From JANQGH01 sp039177555 (GTDB lineage Bacteria; Pseudomonadota; Alphaproteobacteria; DSM-16000; Inquilinaceae), in the NCBI GenBank assembly GCA_039177555.1, contig JBCDFV010000001.1, positions 62,001 through 126,000 of the forward strand: a stretch of 64,000 nucleotides of DNA. The letters are read 5' to 3'. The translations under genes and the position numbers were made by a program. Positions 24,876-34,115 of the stretch are shown here, in pieces. Under the pieces are notes generated by a model. That model saw nothing but the letters and a program-made list of their open reading frames with translations. It was not told the origin of the DNA and searched no databases. Each line of letters opens with the position of its first letter. Position 1 is the stretch's first letter.

Positions 24876-24914
24876 CGTCAACTCAGGGCTCCTGTCGAAG
24901 GCCGCGGAGACGAA

Positions 24915-25751
24915 GTGAAGACCGTTCTGACGCTCTACGCCCGGGTCCTGGGTCAGCCCTTACTGCTGCTGCGACTGGGCGGGCTGATGATGGCGATCAT
25001 CGTCGGATATCAAGTAGCACTGCTCGTGACGCTTGAGTCACTGGGCGTCACCCACGATCAACAAGCTGCGCAACAGGTGATCCAGCAAAACTGGTTGCGG
25101 TTTGCCCTCGGCGTCGTCGTGCTCGTCGTGCTGTACATCTGGCTAACAACAGTGTTTGCGGTACGTTAGCACCGTTATGCGCTTCTCGGCCAATCGAACT
25201 ATCGATTCCTTGATGCAACTTTTGGCAAGCGTGGCTGGAACTTCGTTTGGAACTCGTTCCTTATCAGCAGCTTAGCAAGTGTCGTGGTCTTTCCATTCGC
25301 CGTGGCGCTTGGATTCACGATTATCACCTCGGTCGCGATCGATCCGACGCAGACACGGCAAACTCTGCTCATTCTCAACGGATTGATGATCCTTGCTTCC
25401 CTTCCAGGTCTCTACGTCGTCGGCAGATGTTCGCTCGTTTTTCCCGCGATCGCCCTAGGCTTTCGCATGCGCATTCGCGACAGTTGGAACGAAACCCGCG
25501 GCCATGGCCTGCGCATATTCCTATTGCTCGTCGCCATGTCGATACCAGCGGTCGTCGGTTCTGAGGTTACTGTGCACATCGTGCCCTCGACCGACTTCCC
25601 GATTTGGCTGACGACGGTCATCAGAACGCTCGTCGGAACCTTCTTTGTTTTGATAACAACCGCCCTGTGGGCGAGCGCGCTGTCGCACGCCTATCGGTCA
25701 CTTAGCCTTCCATTGCATCCACAGCAGGCGCACACGCCTAGCAATGCCTGA
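24915..25751 (+). pseudogene. Membrane protein, tandem paralogue interrupted by an in-frame TAG
   Basis: The frame opens at GTG 24915 (KTVLTLYARVLGQP...) and hits TAG at 25167-25169, codon 85. The same frame then continues without another stop to 25751, giving 278 codons in all. It is similar throughout to the intact neighbour at 25807-26646, including (F)VWNS and (M)RIRDSWNETR. At the TAG the neighbour has TGG (Trp, in AIRWHRY), so one G-to-A change explains the break. The rest looks undecayed, implying a recent nonsense mutation, a sequencing error or suppression. It would be a polytopic inner-membrane protein of about five to six helices. Confidence 0.82.
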
Positions 25752-25806
25752 CGCAAAGCCCTAGTTATGCCAGCGAAGCAAGGTCGCTGCTGATCGAACA
25801 TCGCGC

Positions 25807-26646
25807 TTGGGACTCATGAAAACAGTACTGACACTCTATGCTGGCGTGCTGGGCCAGCCCGGGCTGCTGCTTCGGCTCGGTGGTTTGATGATGATCATCC
25901 TGGTGATCTATCAGACCGCGCTGACCTTGCTGCTTGACTCGCTCTATGTGCCCGACAACCAAGGGCAGACCCAGCAGGCGTTCGTCGACAACTGGCCACG
26001 GCTGGTTCTCGGCTTCGTCGTCTATGGCGTGATCATCGTCTGGCTAACGACCATCTTCGCCATTCGCTGGCATCGCTACGTACTGCTAGGCCAGCACACT
26101 TATAGCGCTTTCGACGTCACCTTTGCGGGGCGCGAATGGCGCTTTGTCTGGAACTCGGTCGTGGTTGGGCTGATCATCGGACTCGCGATGGTCGTCTTCT
26201 TCCTGGGCGTGCGCATCGTCTTCTCGTTCGTCGGCGCCGTCAGCCCGTCGGCCTTCGTCTTCCTGAACTTCGCGGCCTTGCTGCTGCTGCTCTTGTTCGT
26301 CAATTACTTCATCGGGCGGTTCTGCCTGGTGTTTCCGGCAACGGCCCTCGGCGTGCCGATGCGCGTTCGCGATAGCTGGTACAAGACCCGCGAAGGCGGC
26401 GTGCGCGTCATGCTACTGTTGACGGCCATGTCTCTGCCGAACCTGATCGCGCCGGAACTGGCGTTTCTGCTGCTACAACCGGGCGCCGTACCCTTGTGGC
26501 TGGCGACCGCGGTCGGCACTTTCGTCCAGGTGTTCTTCCTGTTGATCACGACCGCGCTCTATGCCAGCACGTTCTCCTACACGTACCGCAATTTCGGACT
26601 TCCGCTGGCGCCGCCGCGATACCCTGTACCGGACAACCCGATTTAG
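25807..26646 (+). CDS. Polytopic membrane protein, intact copy of the tandem pair
   Basis: 279 residues, about six hydrophobic segments (for example LLLRLGGLMMIILVIYQTAL, VLGFVVYGVIIVWLTTIFAI, FVFLNFAALLLLLLFVNYF). Conserved features shared with the upstream copy are VLTLYA.VLGQP at the N-terminus, IRWHRY.LLGQ after helix 2, and MRVRDSWYKTR. I recognise no characterised family; the pattern resembles uncharacterised alphaproteobacterial membrane proteins with repeated WHR.. loops. It starts 55 bases after the end of the interrupted copy, evidence of a tandem duplication. Confidence 0.75.
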   Translation: MGLMKTVLTLYAGVLGQPGLLLRLGGLMMIILVIYQTALTLLLDSLYVPDNQGQTQQAFVDNWPRLVLGFVVYGVIIVWLTTIFAIRWHRYVLLGQHTYSAFDVTFAGREWRFVWNSVVVGLIIGLAMVVFFLGVRIVFSFVGAVSPSAFVFLNFAALLLLLLFVNYFIGRFCLVFPATALGVPMRVRDSWYKTREGGVRVMLLLTAMSLPNLIAPELAFLLLQPGAVPLWLATAVGTFVQVFFLLITTALYASTFSYTYRNFGLPLAPPRYPVPDNPI

Positions 26647-26670
26647 CTCGGCTTATGCCACCCATCGGCC

Positions 26671-27372
26671 TCAACGCCGCTGATACTGCGTCTCGCCGAA
26701 CAGGTTGCGCCGTGCCTCGTCGGTCAGCTTGCGCGCACGCCGCTCTGCCAGGACCTTAACCCCGCGCTGAACGGCCGGACGGCTGTCGATGGCCTCGAAC
26801 CAGCGCTTGAAGTTCGGAAAGTCGTCGATCGACAGTTCGTGGCGTTCGTAGGATCGCGTCCACGGATACGTTGCCATGTCGGCGATCGAATAGTCGTCGC
26901 CGGCCAGATAGGCCGCCTCACCCAGCCGGCGGTCGAGCACGCCGTAAAGCCGCCTGGCCTCGTTGGTGTAGCGGTCGATGGCGTAAGGCAGCTTTTCCGG
27001 CGCATAGACGCGGAAATGGTTCGCCTGACCCAGCATCGGGCCCAGGCCGCCCATCTGCCACATCAACCATTTGATCGTGTCATGGCGCGCCGGGTGCGAC
27101 TGGGGCCAGAACCGGCCGTACTTTTCGGCCAGATAGAGCAGGATCGCGCCGCTCTCGAACAGGCTGTAGGGCTGGCCGTCCGGCCCTTCAGGGTCGACGA
27201 TCGCCGGCATCTTGTTGTTCGGACTGATCTTCAGAAACTCCGGATCGAACTGGTCGCCCGCGCCGATATCGATGGCGTGCACCGTGTACGGCACCCCGGC
27301 CTCTTCCAGGAAGATGGAAACCTTGAAGCCGTTGGGTGTCGGCCAGGTGTAAAGGTCGATCGGTGCGGTCAT
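26671..27372 (-). CDS. Nu-class glutathione S-transferase / disulfide-bond oxidoreductase (YfcG-like)
   Basis: 233 residues. The thioredoxin-like N-domain begins DLYTWPTPNGFKVSIFLEEAG, where TPNG.K is the Ure2p/YfcG (Nu-class) glutathione site, followed by NNKMPAIVDPEG and FESGAILLYLAEKYG. A helical C-domain follows (MWQMGGLGPMLGQANHF, then SIADMATYPW). Such enzymes reduce glutathione disulfides or organic hydroperoxides in the cytoplasm. It is convergent with the intact membrane protein gene. Confidence 0.92.
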   Translation of the reverse strand: MTAPIDLYTWPTPNGFKVSIFLEEAGVPYTVHAIDIGAGDQFDPEFLKISPNNKMPAIVDPEGPDGQPYSLFESGAILLYLAEKYGRFWPQSHPARHDTIKWLMWQMGGLGPMLGQANHFRVYAPEKLPYAIDRYTNEARRLYGVLDRRLGEAAYLAGDDYSIADMATYPWTRSYERHELSIDDFPNFKRWFEAIDSRPAVQRGVKVLAERRARKLTDEARRNLFGETQYQRR

Positions 27373-27929
27373 CAGCGCGGGTCCTGAATGGGGTCGTGAT
27401 CAAGAGGCGAAGGTGAGGCTGGCTCATCGCGCGGCGGTTCGGGGCCGACACTTGATCATACATCGGGCCAAACGCCCCGTCACGGATCGTCCCCAATGGG
27501 CGACGGCGGTAAGTCTACCGGCCGATTCAAGACCGTATCGGAGACCAAGCAATAGAATGCGCGCTTGACTTTGCACGGGCATGCCCGCATATCCCGCTCA
27601 ACGTCGTCCGGCTGCCGCGTGAGCAGCCCGCATCCTGAATACCCGACATGTCAGGCCGCGTCGCGCCGATTTGGTGCACGACGCCCAACCGCCTTGCCCG
27701 GCAATCCGCCAATGCAAGGCTCACCACCCAAGTTCCCATTTCACGCGGGGTTCTGACGATCTGGCTGCCCGACGGGACAATCCGGTCCGGGGCGGACGCC
27801 TGATCGCAACCGCATGTCAGCGACCCGCCTTGCCTTTCCGGCATGGCGCGGGTCGATGATTCCGTACACTTGTTCCGGCAAGACCGAGGCGATCAAACGC
27901 TGGTCCTGCCCCACTGAAAGAAACAGACT
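27373..27929. other. 557-base intergenic region between divergent GST and helicase genes
   Basis: No frame here resembles a known protein; short frames on both strands have composition typical of chance. It presumably holds the promoters of both divergent genes and a long leader for the helicase. I see no clear terminator or operator. Confidence 0.4.
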
Positions 27930-29297
27930 TTGACATCTTTTGAAGCCCTTGGGCTTTCCCCTCCGCTTCTTAAATCCGTCCGCGCGCTCGGCTACGAACA
28001 GCCGACACCGATCCAGCAGCAGGCGATCCCGCCCGTGTTGCAGGGCCGGGACCTGATGGGCCTGGCGCAGACCGGCACCGGCAAGACGGCTGCCTTTGGC
28101 CTGCCGCTGGTCCAGCATTTGTTGGCCCAAAAGGTCAGACCAGCGCCCAGGACGACCCGCGCGCTGATCCTGGCGCCGACTCGCGAGTTGGTGAACCAGA
28201 TCACCGGCAACCTGCGCGACTATGTCAGGAACACGCCCCTGAAGGTGGTCTCGGTGATCGGTGGCGCGTCGATCCACGGCCAGACGACCAAGTTGGCGCG
28301 CGGCACCGATATTCTGGTCGCGACACCCGGCCGCCTGCTTGATCTGGTCGAACGCCGCGCCGTGGCGCTCGACACCGCGCGCTTCCTGGTGCTGGACGAG
28401 GCCGACCAGATGCTGGATCTCGGCTTCATCCACGCCTTGAGGCGTATCGCCAAGCTGCTGGCCACCCCCCGCCAAACGCTGCTGTTCTCGGCCACCATGC
28501 CCAAGCAGATAGCGGAGCTGTCGCGCACCTATCTGGACGACCCGGTCCGCATCGAGATCACCCCGCCCGGACGGGCGGTCGACAAGATCGCGCAATCGGT
28601 TCACTTCGTCGACCAGGGCGGCAAGACCGCGCTTCTGAAAGCCCATCTCGGCGCGCGGCCGGGTGATCTCTCCCTGGTCTTCGCGCGCACCAAACATGGC
28701 GCGGAACGGCTGATGAAGCAGCTGGTCGCCAGTGGTTTCGCGGCCGCCTCGATCCATGGCAACAAGAGCCAGGGCCAGCGCGAGCGCGCCATCAAGGCCT
28801 TCCGCACCGGTGACATCCGCATTCTGGTGGCGACCGACGTCGCCGCCCGCGGCATCGACATCCCCGGGGTCAGCCATGTCTACAATTACGACCTGCCAAA
28901 CGTGCCGGAGAACTATGTCCACCGCATCGGCCGCACCGCGCGCGCCGGCGCCTCCGGCGACGCGGTGGCCTATTGCGGTCCCGACGATTTGCGCCTGCTG
29001 CGCGACATCGAACGCCTGATGGGGCTATCCATAGAGGTTGCTGGTGGCGAGGCGCCGGCAGAAAGCGGCCCGGCGCGCAAAGGCAAGAACCGGACACGCG
29101 ATGCCAACCGACCGAAGCGACGGCGGGGCAAGAACGGCAAGCCATCGACGGGCGCGCAAACCCGCGCTGGTCAGCACGACGAGGCGCGTAACGAGAACAC
29201 TGCACCCGACCGTCCCGAGGGCAAGCGTCCGAAACACGTGAACGGCAACCGCCCCGGCAAGTGGCGTCGATCAAAGCGCAAGCGCGTGGCCGCCTAG
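27930..29297 (+). CDS. DEAD-box RNA helicase, RhlE type
   Basis: 455 residues starting at TTG 27930 (no ATG fits the Q-motif). The Q-motif SFEALGLSPPLLKSV...PTPIQQQAI is followed by AQTGTGKT (Walker A), PTRELVNQI, VLDEADQMLDLGF, SATMPKQI, ATDVAARGIDIP and HRIGRTARAG. The last 90 residues are a strongly basic, low-complexity tail (for example RPKRRRGKNGK, KWRRSKRKRVAA) for RNA binding. It probably remodels structured RNA in ribosome assembly or mRNA decay, often cold-related. The long untranslated region upstream could allow RNA-level control. Confidence 0.94.
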   Translation: MTSFEALGLSPPLLKSVRALGYEQPTPIQQQAIPPVLQGRDLMGLAQTGTGKTAAFGLPLVQHLLAQKVRPAPRTTRALILAPTRELVNQITGNLRDYVRNTPLKVVSVIGGASIHGQTTKLARGTDILVATPGRLLDLVERRAVALDTARFLVLDEADQMLDLGFIHALRRIAKLLATPRQTLLFSATMPKQIAELSRTYLDDPVRIEITPPGRAVDKIAQSVHFVDQGGKTALLKAHLGARPGDLSLVFARTKHGAERLMKQLVASGFAAASIHGNKSQGQRERAIKAFRTGDIRILVATDVAARGIDIPGVSHVYNYDLPNVPENYVHRIGRTARAGASGDAVAYCGPDDLRLLRDIERLMGLSIEVAGGEAPAESGPARKGKNRTRDANRPKRRRGKNGKPSTGAQTRAGQHDEARNENTAPDRPEGKRPKHVNGNRPGKWRRSKRKRVAA

Positions 29298-29485
29298 GTC
29301 GCCGCTGCGCCCGGACACGCACGCGCCGCATCCCCTCAACCAGGACCTGTCGCTGGCAGGCGGCCGGCAAAAGCACTACAGTCGGAAGTCTCGGCCACTG
29401 ATCGATTGTCACGGCCGCCCGTCGTGGGGCCGATCAAATCGAGCCTTTTGGCATAAGGAAACAGGTCTATGGGGGAGCCGGCGTC

Positions 29486-30343
29486 ATGTCCTTGAAGCAG
29501 CAGCAGATCGACTTCTACAAGTCCAACGGCTATCTGGTCGTCAAAGATGTCGTCGACCCGGCGACGTTGGCCCGCCTGCGCGCCACCATCGACGATTTTG
29601 TCGGACGATCGAAGCAGGTTAGCGCCAGCGACGATATCTTCGACGTCGCCCCCGGCCATTCGGCCGCGTCGCCGAAGCTGCGGCGGATCAAACAGCCGAC
29701 CCAGCAACACCCGGAGTTCGACGCAATCATGCGCTCGCCGGCCGTGGTCGACATCGTCGCCGACCTGCTGGGCGGCACGGTGCGGATCGAACACAGCAAG
29801 CTGAACTTCAAGCCGCCGGGTGGTGGGGCCAAGATCGAGTGGCACCAGGACTGGGCCTTTTACCCGCACACGAACGACGATCTGCTTGCCGTGGGCGTCA
29901 TGGTCGAGGACTGCACGCCGGAAAACGGTCCGCTGAACGTCATCGCCGGCACCCATCGCGGCCCGCTCTATGACCATCACGATCAGGGCGTTTTCGCCGG
30001 TGGAATTCGACCCGAAGCCCTCGGCGATGCCACGGATCATGCCGTGGAGTTGACCGCGCCGGCCGGTTCGATCTCCATTCACCATGTGCGCACGCTGCAT
30101 GCCTCCGGCGAGAACACGTCCACCTCCACCCGGCCGCTGTTGTTGTTCGCCTATGCCGCCGTCGACGCCTTCCCGGTCTTCAAGACCTACGATTTCGACG
30201 AGTTCAACAGCCGTATCCTGCGCGGCGAGCCGACCGTCACAGCCCGGATCACCGACGTCCCCGTGCGCATCCCCCACCCCTGGCCGGAGGGCGAAGGCTC
30301 GATCTTCGACAATCAGGCGAAGCTGAGCGCAGCCGCCGCCTGA
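29486..30343 (+). CDS. Phytanoyl-CoA dioxygenase (PhyH) family protein
   Basis: 285 residues, a 2-oxoglutarate/Fe(II) oxygenase. IEWHQDWAFYPHT carries the iron-binding H-x-D, HHVRTLHASGEN the distal His, and STRPLLLFAYAA the Arg that binds 2-oxoglutarate. NVIAGTHRGPLYDHH is typical of PhyH proteins. The substrate is not predictable; the family hydroxylates fatty acyl-CoAs, ectoine and many secondary metabolites. It is monocistronic, between the helicase gene and the convergent hydrolase. Confidence 0.88.
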   Translation: MSLKQQQIDFYKSNGYLVVKDVVDPATLARLRATIDDFVGRSKQVSASDDIFDVAPGHSAASPKLRRIKQPTQQHPEFDAIMRSPAVVDIVADLLGGTVRIEHSKLNFKPPGGGAKIEWHQDWAFYPHTNDDLLAVGVMVEDCTPENGPLNVIAGTHRGPLYDHHDQGVFAGGIRPEALGDATDHAVELTAPAGSISIHHVRTLHASGENTSTSTRPLLLFAYAAVDAFPVFKTYDFDEFNSRILRGEPTVTARITDVPVRIPHPWPEGEGSIFDNQAKLSAAAA

Positions 30344-30387
30344 CAAGCGCATCGGTAAACGAAGTCTCGGCTGCCTAGCTGGAGCGC

Positions 30388-31101
30388 CTAGACACTCACC
30401 AGGTGACCCACCAGTTCATCCGGCGCGGCGAAGAAGGGGGCGTGGCTGGTCGCCAGCGATAGCACGCGCTCGACCGGCGTTTGGGTGTACATGCGTTTCT
30501 GCACCTCCGGCAGCAGCGCCCGATCCTCCGTGCATTCGATATAGACCCGCGGGATGCGGCCGAAGCGTTCCGGCGTGTGGCGCACCGGGGTCACGATGCC
30601 GACCATCGGCTCCGGCCGGGTCAGCGACCGGGCCTTGGCGACATGATCATCGCTGCAATCGTGGCAGAAGGCCGGCGCGAACCCATCCGGACGAATGGCC
30701 ACGGTGGCCTTGTCGTCGGCGACGATCATGTTCGGCGGTACCAGGCTGCCCGGAATGTCGGCGCCATAGCCCATGCGCGCGACACCGTCGGGCAGCAGGA
30801 AGGCCGTCAGATAGACCAGCTTGGCGATGTTGGCGGGACAGGTCTCGGCCGCCTGTGTGATCATGACGCCGCCGAGGCTGTGACCCACCAGCACCACCGG
30901 TTCCGGCTGGGCATCGACCACCGAACAGACACGGTCGGCATAGGCCTGCAAGGAGACATACGCGACCGGCGTTGGATCGCCTCCATGCGCGGGCATGTCC
31001 GGCGCGACCACCCTGTGCCCAGCTTCCTCCAGGCGCGGAACGACCTCGTCCCAGCACCACGCGCCGTGCCAAGCGCCATGAACCAGCACGAAGGTGGTCA
31101 T
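30388..31101 (-). CDS. Alpha/beta hydrolase
   Basis: 237 residues. FVLVHGAWHGAWCWDEVVP is the oxyanion-hole region, VGHSLGGVMITQAAE carries the nucleophile serine, and the C-terminal LATSHAPFFAAPDEL supplies the catalytic His. It resembles the short esterase subfamily that includes salicylate and pyrethroid esterases. The start overlaps the stop of the GNAT gene (ATGA), so the two are translated together. Substrate unknown. Confidence 0.88.
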   Translation of the reverse strand: MTTFVLVHGAWHGAWCWDEVVPRLEEAGHRVVAPDMPAHGGDPTPVAYVSLQAYADRVCSVVDAQPEPVVLVGHSLGGVMITQAAETCPANIAKLVYLTAFLLPDGVARMGYGADIPGSLVPPNMIVADDKATVAIRPDGFAPAFCHDCSDDHVAKARSLTRPEPMVGIVTPVRHTPERFGRIPRVYIECTEDRALLPEVQKRMYTQTPVERVLSLATSHAPFFAAPDELVGHLVSV

Positions 31102-31616
31102 TGGGGACCCTTCTCTCGCTGCGCACCGCCATCTGGAGTTTGCTTCGGCGTCAGGTGCTTTTCCATAACGGAATTCGTCAACGCAACGCCGTCCCGCTCC
31201 ACCGTCTGCTGTTTGACGACCGACCAGCCTTGCCGCTCAAAGAACGGCCGCGCGAGATGGCTGGCTTCGGTGTGTAGCCGCCGCAGCCCCATCGACGCCG
31301 TTTCGGCCAGCAGCCGTTCATAGAGCTGCCTGGCAACGCCCGTACCCATGACCTCCGGCGCCACGAAGGCAAGATCGATGCACCCGTCCGGCTTTAAGGT
31401 CATGAACCCGATGACCGCGCCGTCCCGCTCGGCCACGAAGGAGGCCTGGGACTTCAGGCGCGCGCGCCACGGCGGCGTGTCCGGAACGGAAGATGCCCAG
31501 GCCCGCCGCTGTACCTCGTTGTAATGACCCTGGGCGCCAATGCGTACCGCGTCGAAATAGATGCGGGCCGTCGCCTCGGCATCAGCGTCCTCAAACCAGC
31601 GAACGGTCACGCGCAC
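31098..31616 (-). CDS. GNAT family N-acetyltransferase
   Basis: 172 residues, probably from a GTG at 31616. VIGFMTLKPDGCIDLAFVAP and VMGTGVARQLYERLLAETAS form the GNAT beta4/motif A region that binds acetyl-CoA, followed by LRRLHTEASHLARPFFERQG. Acceptor unknown. It is 30 bases after tupA on the same strand and coupled to the alpha/beta hydrolase downstream, so it may be a read-through member of the tungstate transporter operon. Confidence 0.85.
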   Translation of the reverse strand: MRVTVRWFEDADAEATARIYFDAVRIGAQGHYNEVQRRAWASSVPDTPPWRARLKSQASFVAERDGAVIGFMTLKPDGCIDLAFVAPEVMGTGVARQLYERLLAETASMGLRRLHTEASHLARPFFERQGWSVVKQQTVERDGVALTNSVMEKHLTPKQTPDGGAQREKGPQ

Positions 31617-31646
31617 GAAGCCACCTTCGCGACATCGTCGCTGCGC

Positions 31647-32489
31647 CTAGGACTGGCCGCCGGCATTCGGAAAGAACAGGGGCTGGCCGTCGACCCGGAA
31701 TGCCGCGATGGCCGCCTGCCCTTCAGTGGAAAGCAGCCAGTCGATGAAGGCTTGCCCGTCTTCCGCCCGCACATGCGGGTGACGGTCCGGGCTGACCAGA
31801 ATGACGGCGTACTGGTTGAACAGGGCCGGATCGCCTTCCACCAACACCGCGTGGTCGCGCTTGTTGGCAAAGCTGACCCAGGTCGCCCGGTCGGCCAGCA
31901 CGTAGGCGTCCATGGCCACGGCGGCGTTCAGGGTCGCACCCATGCCGGAGCCCATCTCGCGATACCAGTCGCGGCTTGCGCCATCCAGCGCCACACCGGC
32001 CGCGTCCCAAAGCGCGCGCTCCGCCAGGTGGGTGCCGCTGTTGTCGCCGCGCGAGGTGAAGATGGCCTCGGCTTCCTCGATCCGGGCAAACGCGGCGCCG
32101 GCATCGTCCAGACCGGCGATGCCGGCCGGGTCGTCTCGCGGGCCGATCAGGACGAAGTCGTTGTACATCACCTCGTGCCGTTCGACGCCGAAACCGTCGG
32201 CGACGAAGGCTTCCTCCGACGGCCGATGGTGGACCAACAACACATCCGCGTCGCCGTTCCGCGCCAGCCGCAAGGCCTGGCCCGTGCCGACCGCGACGAC
32301 CCGCACCTCGACGCCCGACTCGGCCCCAAACAACGGCAGGATGGCACCCAACAGGCCGGAATTCTCCGTCGATGTCGTCGAGGCCAGGACGATGTGGCGA
32401 TCCTCCGCGGTCGCCTGACCCACCATGACGGTCAAAGTCACGAGAATCGCAGCGATGGCTGCGAGCCATTGCATCGGTCTTCGGTTCAT
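31647..32489 (-). CDS. tupA: Tungstate ABC transporter substrate-binding protein, TupA-like
   Basis: 280 residues. Signal peptide (MQWLAAIAAILVTLTVMVGQATA), then ASTTSTENSGLL, whose TTST segment is the oxyanion-binding motif of TupA proteins, followed by GTGQALRLARNGDADVLLVH and SRGDNSGTHLAE. It captures tungstate (or molybdate) in the periplasm for TupBC. The ATG at 32489 with GAGCGGG just upstream is preferred over GTG codons that overlap tupC. Third in tupB-tupC-tupA. Selectivity for W over Mo is inferred from family type. Confidence 0.9.
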   Translation of the reverse strand: MNRRPMQWLAAIAAILVTLTVMVGQATAEDRHIVLASTTSTENSGLLGAILPLFGAESGVEVRVVAVGTGQALRLARNGDADVLLVHHRPSEEAFVADGFGVERHEVMYNDFVLIGPRDDPAGIAGLDDAGAAFARIEEAEAIFTSRGDNSGTHLAERALWDAAGVALDGASRDWYREMGSGMGATLNAAVAMDAYVLADRATWVSFANKRDHAVLVEGDPALFNQYAVILVSPDRHPHVRAEDGQAFIDWLLSTEGQAAIAAFRVDGQPLFFPNAGGQS

Positions 32490-32494
32490 CCCGC

Positions 32495-33208
32495 TCACCA
32501 CATCAGTTCGCCGCCAAGAAAGGCGCGTCCCGCCGCGCTTTCAGGCCGCTCGAAAAAGGCCCGCGCGGCCGTTCGCTCGGCCACCTTCCCAGCTTGCAGG
32601 AATATGACCTCATCGGCCAGGCGCTTGGCTTGACCGAGATCATGGGTGGTCATCACGATCTTGGTGCCGGCACCGTGGATCTGGTTCACGATCGCCTCGA
32701 CGGCCGCCGTGGCCCCGGGGTCCAGGCTGGCCGTGGGCTCGTCCAGGAACAGGATTTCCGGCGCCAGAGCCCACGCCCGGGCCAAGGCCAGACGCTGCTG
32801 TTCCCCGACCGACAGGGACACCGCCTGCTGGTCGGCGCGATCGGTCAGACCCGTGTGCTCAAGCGCGTCGGAGGCCCGCTGCTGTCTTTGACCCGGCGGA
32901 AAGCCTTGCAGCTTGAGACCGTAGAGGATGTTGGCGCGCAGGGATCGACGCAGCATCACTGGTTTCTGAAACACCATGGCCTGGCGCCGGCGCGCCTGCC
33001 GGGCCTCATCGCCGCACCATCGGATCGTGCCGGTGCTGGGGCCCACCAGGCCGTGGCAAAGCCGCAGAAGCAGGCTTTTGCCGGCGCCATTGGGGCCCAG
33101 GATGACGGTTCTTGGCCCCGCCTCGATGGTCAGCGTGATGTCGTCCAGCAACCGCCTGCCGTCGATATCGACGCCAACTTGGTCAAGCTGTAGCGGCAGG
33201 ATTGGCAA
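32495..33208 (-). CDS. tupC: Tungstate ABC transporter ATP-binding protein, TupC-like
   Basis: 237 residues with Walker A GPNGAGKSLLLRLCHGL, the signature LSVGEQQRLALARAWAL, Walker B ILFLDEPTASLDP and the H-loop TTHDLGQAKRLAD. It energises tungstate import with TupB and TupA. It starts 12 bases after the tupB stop and its stop lies just before the tupA start. Note the Ser-Val substitution in the signature (LSVGE rather than LSGGE), common in this subfamily. Confidence 0.9.
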   Translation of the reverse strand: MPILPLQLDQVGVDIDGRRLLDDITLTIEAGPRTVILGPNGAGKSLLLRLCHGLVGPSTGTIRWCGDEARQARRRQAMVFQKPVMLRRSLRANILYGLKLQGFPPGQRQQRASDALEHTGLTDRADQQAVSLSVGEQQRLALARAWALAPEILFLDEPTASLDPGATAAVEAIVNQIHGAGTKIVMTTHDLGQAKRLADEVIFLQAGKVAERTAARAFFERPESAAGRAFLGGELMW

Positions 33209-33220
33209 AGTGGTGATGCC

Positions 33221-33925
33221 TCAGGCGTACCGGCGGGACGTCGCCCCGCCGAGCATGGCCGCGATGGCGTTCACGCCCAGCGCGATCACCACCAGGATGA
33301 GGCCCAGCGCCAAGGCCAAGGCCAGATTGCCCTTGCTGGTCTCCAGCGCGATCGCCGTGGTCATTACGCGCGTGGCGTAGGCGATGTTGCCGCCGACGAT
33401 CAGCACCGCGCCGACCTCGGCCATCGCGCGACCGAAGCCCGCCATGACGGCGGTGGACAGGCCGACGCGCGCATCCCACAGCAGTGTCAGAACCATTTGT
33501 CGCGGCCGCGCGCCAAACGAACACAGTTGCTCCCTGTACTCGTCGTAAAGGCCGCGCACGATCTCTCTCGCCAGCGCGGCGATGATCGGCGTGATCAGTA
33601 TGGCCTGGGCGATGATCATCGCCGTCGGCGTGAACAGCAGCCCCAAAGGCCCCAGCGGGCCGGATCGCGACAGCATCAGATAGACCATCAAGCCGACAAA
33701 GACGGGCGGCAGACCCATCAGCGCGTTCAGCAAGACGATGACCACCCGGCGGCCCGGGAAACGATAGACGGCGACCACGGCGCCGAGCGGCAGGCCGATG
33801 AAGGAAGCGATGGCAACCGCGCTCAAACTCACGTAAAGGGACCGGCCGACGATATCGACCAGTTCCGGATCAAGGCTCGCGACCAGGTGCAGCGCCAGAC
33901 CAAAGGCTTGGACGAAGTCGGACAT
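33221..33925 (-). CDS. tupB: Tungstate ABC transporter permease, TupB-like
   Basis: 234 residues from the ATG at 33925; the frame continues upstream through a short tandem repeat without family similarity. Several TM helices and the BPD_transp_1 EAA loop (GARPRQMVLTLLWDARVGLS) are visible, plus MAEVGAVLIVGGNIAYATRV typical of TupB/YvfL permeases. It forms the inner-membrane channel of the tungstate importer. First in tupBCA, divergent from the cyclase gene. Confidence 0.9.
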   Translation of the reverse strand: MSDFVQAFGLALHLVASLDPELVDIVGRSLYVSLSAVAIASFIGLPLGAVVAVYRFPGRRVVIVLLNALMGLPPVFVGLMVYLMLSRSGPLGPLGLLFTPTAMIIAQAILITPIIAALAREIVRGLYDEYREQLCSFGARPRQMVLTLLWDARVGLSTAVMAGFGRAMAEVGAVLIVGGNIAYATRVMTTAIALETSKGNLALALALGLILVVIALGVNAIAAMLGGATSRRYA

Positions 33926-33945
33926 CAGGGACCCTGTTTTAACGC

Positions 33946-33975
33946 ACCTGGGCTCAACACACCTGGGCTCAACAC
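33946..33975. repeat. Perfect 15-bp tandem duplication in the tupB leader
   Basis: ACCTGGGCTCAACAC occurs twice in direct succession (33946-33960, 33961-33975), followed by a partial third copy (GTTTGGGCAACAC). It lies 20-50 bases before the tupB start codon. Confidence 0.8.
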
Positions 33976-34115
33976 GTTTGGGCAACACCGAGCAAGCGGG
34001 ATTGACCGGCGGACTTTGCACCGTCGGGCTTGAACGCTCAACGGCTGTGCGCCTTCGGCAATGGTATTAGAATCAACTACGGCCTTCCTCGCCAGCAGCC
34101 CTTGGGAATCGCAAG

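Noticed and set aside
25167..25169. TAG codon read as pyrrolysine
   Set aside because: The paralogue has Trp (TGG) at this place and no pyl genes are seen; a nonsense mutation, error or ordinary suppression is simpler.
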